Numbered from the stretch's first letter, positions 8,719 through 17,304 are shown. The stretch: 64,000 bases of DNA from Nostoc sp. B(2019) (GCF_010091925.1 NZ_WVID01000019.1:1-64000); one strand, 5' to 3'. Notes: generated by a model from the letters alone, not told the origin. Translations and numbers: made by a program.

Positions 8719-9276
8719 TTAAATTGGGCGTTCCCAAGGTTCACTGTACTGCCGATAACCAACCTGCTTGAACGCAGAGATCATCCGCACATTATCAACG
8801 GCCGTATCGCAAAATACTTGCCAGACTCCGACCTCTTGTAATATTCGTGTTCCCCTAGACAGCAGATCGTTCCCAAAACCAAGCCCTCGATACTCTGGCA
8901 CAACTCCCATATAGTAGATTGTTCCTTCCTCTAAATCCGCTTTGGCACATCCTGCAAAGATGACCGGAAGTACAAACCCTACAATCTCCCCTGCTTCGTT
9001 TATTCCAAACTGCCACCATTCATCTTGATACAAGAAGTCTTCGCTTGCTGAATTCAAAAACATCTCAACCGCTGCATGAAAATCAGGTTCTGCCGCTCTT
9101 TGTTGGTCGCTGGCATCAACTGATTCAGCCATTACCCGTGCAACAGCTGAAATGAATCGATCGTCTTGCAACGCTTTGACTGGCTCAAAGGTCAACCGAG
9201 GCGAAATTTCAATCAACGGTTTCGGCTCTTCCCAAACAAAAGGCACTTTCAGAAAGGTTTGCTGACTCATAGGCAT
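8719..9276 (-). CDS. GNAT-family N-acetyltransferase
   Basis: About 185 residues when started at ATG 9276 (a second ATG is at 9270); the open frame extends to 9351 without homologous-looking sequence. The acetyl-CoA binding motif is clear in YYMGVVPEYRGLGFGNDLLSRG (motif A, V-x-P-x-x-R-G-x-G), followed by a helix/strand pattern and the C-terminal NVRMISAFKQVGYRQY typical of GNAT enzymes. Substrate unknown. It belongs to a three-gene chromosome-like insert with the dehydrogenase and LysR genes. Confidence 0.85.
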   Translation of the reverse strand: MPMSQQTFLKVPFVWEEPKPLIEISPRLTFEPVKALQDDRFISAVARVMAESVDASDQQRAAEPDFHAAVEMFLNSASEDFLYQDEWWQFGINEAGEIVGFVLPVIFAGCAKADLEEGTIYYMGVVPEYRGLGFGNDLLSRGTRILQEVGVWQVFCDTAVDNVRMISAFKQVGYRQYSEPWERPI

Positions 9277-9471
9277 CGATAATCTGTGAACTTCACTGAC
9301 TATACTACACAATACTACAAAACAGATATCGCCTGATTGCCGAACGCTCACGAATTACTTCTAGCTACTGCCCTCACTCAGGATTCAGCGGCATAACTAT
9401 TATTTCTACCGATTAATGGGCGTATGCACCGTTTAATAACTCGCTCAGAGGTTGGCTACCCAACGATTACC

Positions 9472-10338
9472 TCACTGTTCCTTATCTACATAATCCGTAC
9501 TTACAGTAACCTGCTGCCAAGCATCCAAATCCGTTTTGACCCCTGACAGTTTTTCCTGAATCAGGCTCATAGCATCGGTGCCTAATGCCAGTCGCATTGG
9601 TGGATGAGGACTTTCCACAGCTTGAATGATGGCTTGCGCCGCTTTCGCTGGATTGCCAGGTTGCTTACCATCCATCTGTTTGAACCACTGCAATGAAGCA
9701 CCGCTCACGGTCGCATAGGCATCAATGGAAAGTTCTGCTGCTGCCAGAGAGCGTCCGTTAAAATCTGTGCGAAATGCTCCAGGTTCAATTAAAGTGACCT
9801 TAACTCCAAAGGATTCAACCTCCTTAGCCAAGGCTTCAGACGTACCTTCCAGAGCAAATTTAGCGCCACAGTAGAGGCTGCTTCCACCAAATCCCACTAA
9901 TCCTGCTGTGGATGACATATTGACAATGTGACCGCTGCCTTGCTGACGCATCACAGGCAAGACCGTTCGCATCAGACGGAGCGCCCCAAAGAAGTTGGTT
10001 TCAAAAAATCGGTGAATATCAACATCACTGACTTCTTCGAGTGCGGCAATGAGTCCATGTCCAGCATTGTTGACCAGCACATCAATTCGACCAAATGTAG
10101 CGATCGCGGTATCAACTGCTGCTTGTATGTCTTGGGGCAGTGTTACATCCAAACGTACAGCCTTTGCGGTTTCTGGATAGTGTTCAATCAAAGCGCGAAG
10201 TTGCTCTGGTTGGCGAGCAGTAGCTAGCACTTCGTCGCCCTTCTTCAATACCGCTTCTGCTAGGGCCCGTCCGAACCCTGTTGAACATCCTGTAATCAAC
10301 CAAACTTTAGGAGCGACACGATTTTTGTCTGAGTTCAT
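9472..10338 (-). CDS. Short-chain dehydrogenase/reductase
   Basis: A 288-residue classical SDR. The NAD(P)-binding motif is LITGCSTGFGRALAEAV (TGxxxGxG), then NNAG in VDVLVNNAGHGL, catalytic Ser in MSSTAGLVGFGG, and YxxxK as YCGAK. Length and the C-terminal PHPPMRLALGTDA pattern fit oxidoreductases acting on small carbonyl compounds; substrate unknown. It is divergent from a LysR gene, and SDR/LysR pairs are often regulator and target. Confidence 0.92.
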   Translation of the reverse strand: MNSDKNRVAPKVWLITGCSTGFGRALAEAVLKKGDEVLATARQPEQLRALIEHYPETAKAVRLDVTLPQDIQAAVDTAIATFGRIDVLVNNAGHGLIAALEEVSDVDIHRFFETNFFGALRLMRTVLPVMRQQGSGHIVNMSSTAGLVGFGGSSLYCGAKFALEGTSEALAKEVESFGVKVTLIEPGAFRTDFNGRSLAAAELSIDAYATVSGASLQWFKQMDGKQPGNPAKAAQAIIQAVESPHPPMRLALGTDAMSLIQEKLSGVKTDLDAWQQVTVSTDYVDKEQ

Positions 10339-10428
10339 TTGTTTTCTTTAATACAAAAGCGCAACTGCAATTCTGTAACTTACTTTCCACATTAAGCAAC
10401 CTGAATAAATATGTCCAATATGATTTTT

Positions 10429-10443
10429 GTCTTAGACTAAGAC
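10429..10443. promoter_or_regulatory. LysR-type operator candidate
   Basis: GTCTTAGACTAAGAC is a perfect 15-bp palindrome 20 bp upstream of the LysR start and in the divergent SDR/LysR intergenic region. LysR regulators bind such dyads and repress their own gene; assignment is by position. Confidence 0.55.
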
Positions 10444-10463
10444 TTAAAAAGTATTAATTGACA

Positions 10464-11360
10464 ATGGAACTTCGACACTTGCGTTACTTCGTGACTGTAG
10501 CTGAGGAACTTCATTTTGGTCGCGCCGCGCAACGACTACAAATCGCTCAACCGCCACTGAGTCAACAAATCCGTCAACTCGAACAAGAACTCGGTGTCGA
10601 GTTGCTGTATCGGACAAAGCGAACAGTCCGGCTTACTGAAGCTGGACTTGCCTTCTTACAGCAGGCACGACAAATTCTAGTGCAATCTGAGCAAGCGATT
10701 GAGGTAGCCCAACGTGCAAGTCGAGGTGAAGTGGGTCGTTTAGCGATTGGATTTGTTGGATCTGCCACGTATAGCCTGCTGCCTACTGCCGTGCGGTCAT
10801 TTCGCCATCAGTTTCCTGATGTTCGTTTGATGCTGCATGAAATGACCACGACCGAGCAAATTGAAGCACTGCATGACAGTCGCATTCAGCTTGGCTTTAT
10901 TCGTCCGCCCATCAGCGATGACGAACTCAGCGTGGAAACGGTTTTACAAGAATCGTTCGTCGCTGTATTGCCAGAAGCACACCCGCTTGCGACTCAAACA
11001 CAACTGTCATTAGCATCACTCGCCGAGGAGTCCTTCATTTTATCCCCACGCCATCTAGGAAGCGGCTTTTACGACCAGATTATCCGTTTGTGTCAACAAG
11101 CAGGATTTATTCCCCAAGTAACTCAGGAAGCAATTCAGATGCAAACCATTGTCAGCTTAGTGGCAGCGGAATTAGGAGTTGCGCTTGTCCCAGCTTCACT
11201 CCAGAATTTGCAACGAGCAGGGGTCGTTTACAAACCGCTCGAAGACCAAACGCTCTATGTCAAGTTGGCAATTGTTTGGCGAAGTGCAAACACCTCGCCC
11301 GTGCTACACCAATTTCTAGCGCAATCAAGAGCCGTTACACGATTTAAGCAATGCTGTTGA
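10464..11360 (+). CDS. LysR-family transcriptional regulator
   Basis: A 298-residue LysR protein from ATG 10464 (an in-frame TTG lies 6 bp upstream). The N-terminal winged helix is canonical: MELRHLRYFVTVAEELHFGRAAQRL, QPPLSQQIRQLEQELGVELL and LTEAG. The effector domain starts near residue 90 (GRLAIGFVGSATYSLLP) and resembles the CatR/BenM branch, which senses aromatic or small acidic compounds. Its likely target is the divergent SDR gene. Confidence 0.93.
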   Translation: MELRHLRYFVTVAEELHFGRAAQRLQIAQPPLSQQIRQLEQELGVELLYRTKRTVRLTEAGLAFLQQARQILVQSEQAIEVAQRASRGEVGRLAIGFVGSATYSLLPTAVRSFRHQFPDVRLMLHEMTTTEQIEALHDSRIQLGFIRPPISDDELSVETVLQESFVAVLPEAHPLATQTQLSLASLAEESFILSPRHLGSGFYDQIIRLCQQAGFIPQVTQEAIQMQTIVSLVAAELGVALVPASLQNLQRAGVVYKPLEDQTLYVKLAIVWRSANTSPVLHQFLAQSRAVTRFKQCC

Positions 11361-11410
11361 GGCTTATCAAAACGCTTGTACTCCCCCAATTCATAGATGC
11401 GCCCATTGGA

Positions 11411-12517
11411 CTATTCCTCATCATCTAGTTCATCGTCTTCCTCCTCAAAATCATCATCGTCTAACTCAGCTTCCAAATCGTCGGTTTCATCGAGGAAGTC
11501 GTCATCGTCAATAAGTTGAATTTTGCGAGGTGGCTTGGTCGCTGGTTTGGATTTCCGAACGCTTTGAGTTTTGTTCCTATTCTTATTTGGTGGCAATACT
11601 TCCACGTCTACAGATACCGATTCTCCTGGCAAAGCAGGTAGGGATTGAGGTTCATTAAAACCAGCGATCGCATCATGTTGTTGCCAAATTAGGGCTTTAG
11701 CTGCGGGTTGACCCAAATAAAATTGAGACAGATTTTCAACGGTGGGTTTAGTATAGTCTACAGTCTTACAACAGTCGTGTTTATTCTTACCTTCGCCCTC
11801 TTTGACAGCTTTGAACTCGACTGACAGCACACCTAAGCTACGCCACCTATCGGTTTTGCCGCTAAATGGCACTTGGAAATAGTCAGCAAAGGTTTTTTCC
11901 AAAGAACGGTAAAACTCCTCACGCACTGACTTAAAACTCCAGAGAGCTACATTCTTAAAGCGGACAACGACAGGAGTAGTATGCAGGGGTTGATTATCCT
12001 CATCCAGAAACACCAGTGCATGTTCTGAACACACATCCATTGTTTTCTTGTCAAGGTTATGCTTGTATTCATCATAAAGCCCAACAAAAGAACCACCCAA
12101 GTCTTCAACATCTGATTTATAACGGATATACTCTGGCACAAAAGCTAAAACTAGTAAACGTGCTTGAGTAATTAAGAGTCCAGTAACATCTTCAGTTAGG
12201 GTGACAATGGTTAGGTCGTTTTCATCAGGCATATCAAGCCAGCCAGCCTTTTCTAGCTGATCTTCTGGAATCAGAAGTCCGGCAGGTTTGTCATTAACGA
12301 CAATGCCGTAAGGCAGTAACGGTCGTCTAACTTGGTTATAACTGTCGCTGAGAAGTTCTGGGTCAATATCGTCAATATCAAGGTCTGACAATTGAGTGTC
12401 AGGAGCTTTAGATTTAGCTGCTTGAGTTTTGGTATTAGCTTTGGGATTAGAAGCAGCAGTTTTGGCAGTAGATTGATTGGAGCGATTAGAGTTGTTTGAA
12501 ACCCTAGATTTAACCAT
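11411..12517 (-). CDS. DUF5895 protein with long acidic tail
   Basis: A 368-residue protein. I recognise the body as DUF5895, a cyanobacterial family (key blocks DIDDIDPELLSD, PYGIVVNDKPAGLLIPEDQLEKA, VPEYIRYKSDVEDLGG, DEYKHNLDKKTMDVCSEHALVF, NVALWSFKSVREEFYRSLE, KHDCCKTVDYTKPT). Residues about 1-40 are a Ser/Asn/Lys-rich flexible leader; the last 35 residues are almost all Asp/Glu. An acidic tail is typical of single-strand DNA-binding proteins that recruit partners; an SSB-like role in plasmid replication is my inference, not established. Confidence 0.75.
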   Translation of the reverse strand: MVKSRVSNNSNRSNQSTAKTAASNPKANTKTQAAKSKAPDTQLSDLDIDDIDPELLSDSYNQVRRPLLPYGIVVNDKPAGLLIPEDQLEKAGWLDMPDENDLTIVTLTEDVTGLLITQARLLVLAFVPEYIRYKSDVEDLGGSFVGLYDEYKHNLDKKTMDVCSEHALVFLDEDNQPLHTTPVVVRFKNVALWSFKSVREEFYRSLEKTFADYFQVPFSGKTDRWRSLGVLSVEFKAVKEGEGKNKHDCCKTVDYTKPTVENLSQFYLGQPAAKALIWQQHDAIAGFNEPQSLPALPGESVSVDVEVLPPNKNRNKTQSVRKSKPATKPPRKIQLIDDDDFLDETDDLEAELDDDDFEEEDDELDDEE

Positions 12518-12548
12518 TGGACTACATAAATATGATTGCCCAACGCAT

Positions 12549-12562
12549 GAGGCGTTAGCCTC
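12549..12562 (-). promoter_or_regulatory. Leader hairpin of the DUF5895 gene
   Basis: GAGGC-GTTA-GCCTC is a perfect 5-bp stem 32 bp upstream of the start codon at 12517. An analogous hairpin in a similar sequence setting lies upstream of the methyltransferase subunit gene (16603-16618), suggesting a dispersed leader element. Confidence 0.4.
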
Positions 12563-12698
12563 AAAACTTATTTACCAATCGTTGTTTATGAGGCAATTAC
12601 TCTCCACCACAGATTGAAATTACGCCATCAAATAAAGTATCTTGAATGCTAATTTACAAACTAGCGAAAATATAGATGAGGATGAAAGGAGGTTAATC

Positions 12699-12932
12699 AT
12701 GAAATTATCACCACTATATATACAGTGGGAGCAAGAGGCTCAAAAGCAAGGGCAACGTATGGTTGTAGACAATTTACTAACAGTTCGATTTGATACGTTA
12801 GATGAACAATTAGCCACAATTATTCAGCCTATTCTAGAGCTACCTTCACAAGAGTATGCTTCTTTACTGTTGCAGTTATCGAATCTCTCCCGTGAGGATG
12901 TATTGGCCAGGTTTAACAGCAACCACTCATAA
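12699..12932 (+). CDS. Stand-alone DUF4351-like helical protein
   Basis: A 77-residue protein. The strong Shine-Dalgarno AAGGAGG at 12686-12692 decides the start at ATG 12699. The pattern QEAQKQGQRMVVDNLLTVRFDTLDEQLATIIQPILELPSQEYASLLLQL resembles the C-terminal DUF4351-type tail of cyanobacterial Rpn/PD-(D/E)XK proteins (QGxxxxxxxLLxxRFG...L). No nuclease domain precedes it, so it may be a free-standing derivative, perhaps an antagonist or a remnant. Function unknown. Confidence 0.6.
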   Translation: MKLSPLYIQWEQEAQKQGQRMVVDNLLTVRFDTLDEQLATIIQPILELPSQEYASLLLQLSNLSREDVLARFNSNHS

Positions 12933-13059
12933 AGGTGTTATGTATCTGACACTCCTCTATAAATAGAGTTTCTAACACCTCTAAAAAAATGTCCAAAAGG
13001 TCAATTCCCTAGCTTTCAATTGGTAGCTAAAATTTCTGCTAAATGCCTACTTAAATGCT

Positions 13060-14925
13060 ATGAACCTTTACCAGAAAAATCTACCAGACAACCAGATCAC
13101 TGCTAACTCAACATTAATTGAAGTCTCATCCTTTCAAACACCTCTGGCTAGTATTGACTTTGGCAAGTTGTTTCAACAGTATAACAATCCCCAAGGTTGG
13201 ATGATGGTAGGTGGAATACTGTTCGTTATACTGTTGTTGCAAATCAGTGGTACTGGTAAGGGAAAAATTACCACTGGTAAAGTCTCCGGTATCAGCGAGA
13301 AACTAGCAGCAACTAACCTAGCACTCAAGCAAATCAAGGAGCATAAACACAATAAAGTTACCCTGTGGTCTGGAACTCCTCGCTATTGGGTAAAAGGTAA
13401 ATGGCGATCGCTAATTACTAATCTGCAAACAATGTTAGGTGCATCTCCTAGTGTTTGGTTTCCCAATGCCGAAAGGGGAACACTGGTAATAGGTGCGCCT
13501 GGGTCTGGTAAAACCTACTCTACCATAGACCGGATGTTAGAAAGTGCTATGCAGCAAGGTTTTCCGATTTTACTCTACGACAAGAAGGGCGACCAACTAC
13601 GACTCCATGCACCCCTAGCTGCCCGTTATGGTTACAAAGTACGAGTATTTGCCCCCGGTGAACCCTTTAGCGGTGTTATTAATCCTTTGGATTATATGCG
13701 TGATGCACGGGATGGGGTAATGGCAGGAGAAATTGGACAAGTGATTAACCGCAATGCTTCCAGTGGTGGTAAAAGTGATGAGTTTTTTGCTAAAGCCGGA
13801 GACTTGTTAGCTAAAGCACTATTGCAGTTAGTTAAGGGTTCTCCTTACCCAGATATGGCGATGCTTTATGCGGTGCTGCGGTTGCCAAAACTTGTACAGC
13901 GTCTTGACCATGCAGTACAGTCCAAAAGGTTGGATGAATGGGTAGCGACTTCATTTATTCAATTTTTGAGTGCCAAGGATGCAGAGAAGACTATTTCGGG
14001 GATTTTGACCACAGCAGCAGGTACTTTCTCATCTTTCATCCAAGCTGATTTGCTGAGGGCATTTATAGGGAAATCGGATATTCCCACTAAGCTTGAAGGT
14101 AGAGAGATGGTGGTGTTCAAGCTAGATGATGAACGTCGCAGTGTGGTGGGGCCTCTGCTGGCAGCTGCAATGCACTTGATGATTGTTGGTAATTTGAGCC
14201 GTCCCCGCAAAGACCCGTTGATTATTTCTTTGGATGAATTACCATCAATTAAGCTAGACCGTTTACCTCAATGGATTAATGAATATCGTTCCAACGGTGC
14301 CTGCTTTATTCTAGGTATCCAAAGTTTAGAGCAACTTTACGATATTTATGGAGATAAGATGGGGAGTGCGATCGCTTCTGCTTGTAGTACTCATGTTTTG
14401 TTTAATCCTGGTAACTACAAAACGGCTGAGGATTACTCTAAACGCTACGGTGAGAAGGAAGTGCTGATTAAAAATCGTACCACTGGGCGATCGCTTGGCG
14501 GACAAATGAGCCGTTCAATTAGCTGGAGTGAGAATTTACAAAAAATGCCTGTAATCAGTGCTGACGAAATTTTGAAATTTCCTCAAGGTAAGTGCGTAAT
14601 TACCAGTCCTGGTTACAGTTCCGAGGGACAAGCTTCTATTCCTTATCCTTTAATTATTCCAGTGTCCAAAGCCGATGAAAAACGGGCGCATGATAGTGAG
14701 GCTCTTTGGGACACACAAGTTAAACCTGCTTTAGAAAGTCAGGTGATAATTCCTGATATTAAAACGCTAACACAAGCATTACATGAACGGATTGAGTCAG
14801 CCGCGCGGATGTTGCCTTTACCAGAAGAAGATGTAGCACCTGCACATGAGTCTAGTAGCAGTGAAACTGATGTTTTAGAAAATTTCCCAACACGAGTTTA
14901 TCAAACACCCGGATTGCAAGGATAA
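13060..14925 (+). CDS. Type IV coupling protein (VirD4/TraD-type ATPase)
   Basis: A 621-residue membrane ATPase. One hydrophobic helix at about residues 46-61 anchors it. Walker A is GAPGSGKT (145-152); a block IPILLYDKKGDQLRLHAPLAARYGYKVRVFAPGEP follows; Walker B is in LIISLDELPS; then INEYRSNGACFILGIQSLEQLYDIYG, the pattern of the VirD4/TraG family. Such proteins deliver the relaxase-DNA complex to the secretion channel. Residues after about 560 are a variable Ser/Glu-rich tail. It is separated from the other conjugation genes by more than 27 kb, although they probably work together. Confidence 0.9.
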   Translation: MNLYQKNLPDNQITANSTLIEVSSFQTPLASIDFGKLFQQYNNPQGWMMVGGILFVILLLQISGTGKGKITTGKVSGISEKLAATNLALKQIKEHKHNKVTLWSGTPRYWVKGKWRSLITNLQTMLGASPSVWFPNAERGTLVIGAPGSGKTYSTIDRMLESAMQQGFPILLYDKKGDQLRLHAPLAARYGYKVRVFAPGEPFSGVINPLDYMRDARDGVMAGEIGQVINRNASSGGKSDEFFAKAGDLLAKALLQLVKGSPYPDMAMLYAVLRLPKLVQRLDHAVQSKRLDEWVATSFIQFLSAKDAEKTISGILTTAAGTFSSFIQADLLRAFIGKSDIPTKLEGREMVVFKLDDERRSVVGPLLAAAMHLMIVGNLSRPRKDPLIISLDELPSIKLDRLPQWINEYRSNGACFILGIQSLEQLYDIYGDKMGSAIASACSTHVLFNPGNYKTAEDYSKRYGEKEVLIKNRTTGRSLGGQMSRSISWSENLQKMPVISADEILKFPQGKCVITSPGYSSEGQASIPYPLIIPVSKADEKRAHDSEALWDTQVKPALESQVIIPDIKTLTQALHERIESAARMLPLPEEDVAPAHESSSSETDVLENFPTRVYQTPGLQG

Positions 14926-15064
14926 GAGGCTGGTAGCTTTTAAGAAGTGAAATATTGTTAGATATCTTGTTGCTCACAACGTAGAATGTTCAGGGGGTGT
15001 ATGTTTTCCCGTTGCTAGTAATTTGAGGATAATCTGCGCTTGGTTGAAGTGGTTAAAGCAAGTG

Positions 15065-15721
15065 CTATTTATCAACATTATTTTGCCATACCTCTTTGAT
15101 AAACTTTTTGAACTCTTCTAGAATCAGAGGTAAATCACTATCAATTTCTTGGGTTTGTTGCCCATTTGTAATTGAACGAAAGAGACGACGACCTCGACTA
15201 TCAAAACCAATTTTATCCGCAACTGCCATAAAGATTGAGTAGTCTTCTGGTATTGGTAAATCCCCACCTTTGCGCTGAATAATCAAAAAGCTGGTGATAA
15301 TTCCCAACCCACATTCTACCTGAAAGTTTTCTGTAGGTAACTGAATGGAAGCAATTAGCAAAGCCATGTCTTCTAATAGCCATCGGCGAAAGTGCGCTTG
15401 GTTAGATGAAGACAGAATTCCATTTGATACCAAGATACAGACTATTTCACCAGGTTGCAATTGATTTAAACACTGTTCTACAAATAAACACTCTTGTTCT
15501 GCTTGGGTTTTCAATTTGGATGTAATAACGTAGCTTCCATCTCCGTGTTTTATCCATTTATAAGCCATCTCAAATCGGGCTAGTTCTGAATCGGAAGTGA
15601 GATTAATTTTGCAATAGGGAGGATTGGCAAGTGCTACAGTAGGTAAGGAAATTGGCAGAGGAGGATTACTGACACAATTTTGAAATAGTTGTTGCCACTC
15701 AGTAATTTTATCTTTCATCAA
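15065..15721 (-). CDS. Adenine methyltransferase, catalytic-motif half of a split enzyme
   Basis: A 218-residue protein that overlaps the previous gene by 4 bp (ATGA). It holds the amino-methyltransferase motif IV NPPY (33-36, in LANPPYCKIN) near its N-terminus and helix/strand blocks (CILVSNGILSSSN, HFRRWLLEDMALLIASIQLP, GIITSFLIIQRK) matching the C-terminal half of HsdM-type N6-adenine methyltransferases, but no SAM-binding FxGxG motif, which is in the upstream gene. The two proteins probably assemble into one enzyme; alternatively an old break in a single gene. No restriction gene seen nearby. Confidence 0.7.
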   Translation of the reverse strand: MMKDKITEWQQLFQNCVSNPPLPISLPTVALANPPYCKINLTSDSELARFEMAYKWIKHGDGSYVITSKLKTQAEQECLFVEQCLNQLQPGEIVCILVSNGILSSSNQAHFRRWLLEDMALLIASIQLPTENFQVECGLGIITSFLIIQRKGGDLPIPEDYSIFMAVADKIGFDSRGRRLFRSITNGQQTQEIDSDLPLILEEFKKFIKEVWQNNVDK

Positions 15722-16569
15722 AATAAACTTCCTTGCAACATATTTTTTGTTTTAGTATTTTCATATTTGATACCATTAATCAGCAAATTATTATTTAGCT
15801 TAGTTTTAGGTGTTGATGCGGGAGTTTCATACTTTAGATTTGGTCGGATAAAAGAAATACCCTTGCCAGTCAGGGTGTCTCCGATGACTAAATCTCCACC
15901 CAAACTAGGAATAGGCAATGCAAAGTAGGGAGCGTAAAGCATGAAGTTTAAACTTGCTATTTTTATTAGTAGTGAATCCCACTCCCAGCCTGTTAAACTG
16001 ATAGCATAATTGGACATTTCCAATGCTAATCGTCCTGTACCAAGTGCTGGTTCATATATATGAAATGGTGCTATTGCAGCAGAACTCTCAACTACTGCAA
16101 TAGCCATTATCCTGGCTGTCCAAGTAGGAGTAGGATAGAATTTAGCTCTTTGTCCGTAACGATTAGCAGCTAACAAATGACCAAAGTAATCGAAGGGACA
16201 AGAAATCAAAAGCTTCAGTTCTAGTTCTTGAATAAGACGATTACTCGCACCGTTACATCCCTCTGGCTCATGAGGCAATTTAGCAATGCTGGGATGCCCT
16301 AGAGCATAAAGTAACCAGTCAGTGAAATAGGGAATAAATCTGGAAGGACTGCTACATCCACCTGTAGGAATAGATTGCAGACAGCTTGAGAGCATCTGTA
16401 AAACTTGAGGATGTCCTAAGTCTAAAAACTCAGTTTGTGGTATTTCTTTAGGTAGTTCTCCAGTTTCCATTGTCCATCGCCATTGCTCCCACCTACCTTG
16501 ATATTCATCATCTAATTTCAGTAGTTTTGATAATAGCCATCCATGTTCAAAAGTTGATTTAAGTACCAT
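15718..16569 (-). CDS. Adenine methyltransferase, SAM-binding half, with C-terminal clamp-like peptide
   Basis: A 283-residue protein. Residues about 140-235 match the N-terminal part of an HsdM-type catalytic domain: RYGQRAKFYPTPTWTARIMA, then the SAM motif EPALGTGR (173-180), an acidic partner W-x-W-D and VIGDTL. The N-terminal 130 residues are helical and of no recognised family. After about 240 comes a Lys/Asn/Thr-rich linker ending in QGSLF (279-283), similar to beta-clamp pentapeptides. The catalytic NPPY is in the next gene, which begins inside its last codons. Confidence 0.7.
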   Translation of the reverse strand: MVLKSTFEHGWLLSKLLKLDDEYQGRWEQWRWTMETGELPKEIPQTEFLDLGHPQVLQMLSSCLQSIPTGGCSSPSRFIPYFTDWLLYALGHPSIAKLPHEPEGCNGASNRLIQELELKLLISCPFDYFGHLLAANRYGQRAKFYPTPTWTARIMAIAVVESSAAIAPFHIYEPALGTGRLALEMSNYAISLTGWEWDSLLIKIASLNFMLYAPYFALPIPSLGGDLVIGDTLTGKGISFIRPNLKYETPASTPKTKLNNNLLINGIKYENTKTKNMLQGSLF

Positions 16570-16602
16570 TGGGGTTATCTGTAATAAACATTTGCCAATG
16601 GC

Positions 16603-16618
16603 AGAGGCATTAGCCTCT
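16603..16618 (-). promoter_or_regulatory. Hairpin between the 16618 gene and the methyltransferase gene
   Basis: AGAGGC-ATTA-GCCTCT is a perfect 6-bp stem with a 4-nt loop that abuts the stop codon of the upstream gene and lies 34 bp before the start at 16569. Its sequence and position resemble the hairpin before the DUF5895 gene, including a GCC-A-TGG stretch beside it. Confidence 0.4.
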
Positions 16619-17274
16619 TAAATCTTGACTTCTGGAATAGCTTCTAAATTGACCATTGACGATAACTCAGGAATGACTATGTTTGATTGTGATTTGTTAT
16701 CTGGAGATTGAGTCAGTAGTTGAATTAACCATTCTTCAGTCTGCATCTGATCCTTTTTATTCCAGCGTACATCTAATCTTTGGGCTGGTTTAACAGGATG
16801 TAATGCTAAAACTACGAGTTGTATTTGGTTAGGAGTAACTGAGTATTGTCTAGCTGTAGTCCACAACTTTACCCGGTCTTGCCAGCTTAAGTATGGATGG
16901 CGTATAGCCCATTCATAAAGCCTGGGAATACCTTGTTTAAATGCTATATTTGTTAATACTTGAATAAAATGCTTATCGTCATTAATCGCAAGAGGTGCAA
17001 TAACTGGATTATCGACTAATAACTTTTTCCGAGATTGAAAAATTTCCGGTGCAAGTTCCTGTATTTGAGAAACCCACTGAGCAATTTGAGGATAGGCATT
17101 TAATAAAGGTTCTACAGTCAGTCCTAAAAATAGTTGTCTCATCACCAAAGAGAAGTTATCTGCAACTATAGAGTCAAAGGTAGAGCGATTTGGATGATAT
17201 TTTTGACTGGGTAATAGGAGTTGTTGCTGTGTTTTAGTAATTTGTTGAATATCGGCAAGATTAATTACTGGCAT
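16618..17274 (-). CDS. Hypothetical protein in the methyltransferase cluster
   Basis: A 218-residue protein from ATG 17274 (MPVINLADIQQITKTQQQLLLP); the open frame extends upstream to 17361 without support. It is mostly helical with no motif that I recognise (FLGLTVEPLLNAYPQIAQWVSQI, ASLP-like and WDRVKLW patterns). It is directed towards the split methyltransferase genes with 48 bp between them, so co-transcription is likely. Its start codon lies inside a long hairpin (17271-17304). Confidence 0.6.
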   Translation of the reverse strand: MPVINLADIQQITKTQQQLLLPSQKYHPNRSTFDSIVADNFSLVMRQLFLGLTVEPLLNAYPQIAQWVSQIQELAPEIFQSRKKLLVDNPVIAPLAINDDKHFIQVLTNIAFKQGIPRLYEWAIRHPYLSWQDRVKLWTTARQYSVTPNQIQLVVLALHPVKPAQRLDVRWNKKDQMQTEEWLIQLLTQSPDNKSQSNIVIPELSSMVNLEAIPEVKI

Positions 17275-17304
17275 GGTGGAGAGAATATAACATCTCTCCC
17301 ATGC
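17271..17304 (-). promoter_or_regulatory. Hairpin that encloses the start codon of the 16618-17274 gene
   Basis: GCATGGTGGAGAGA (17271-17284) and TCTCTCCCATGC (17293-17304) form a 12-bp stem with a 2-nt bulge and an 8-nt loop; on the minus-strand mRNA the initiator ATG (17272-17274) is inside the 3' arm. Such a structure can hide the start from ribosomes; a control by an RNA-binding factor is inferred. Confidence 0.45.

Noticed and set aside
11411-12517. QLSDL in the DUF5895 N-terminal linker as a clamp-binding motif
   Set aside because: The pentapeptide needs hydrophobic residues at positions 4 and 5; position 4 is Asp here.
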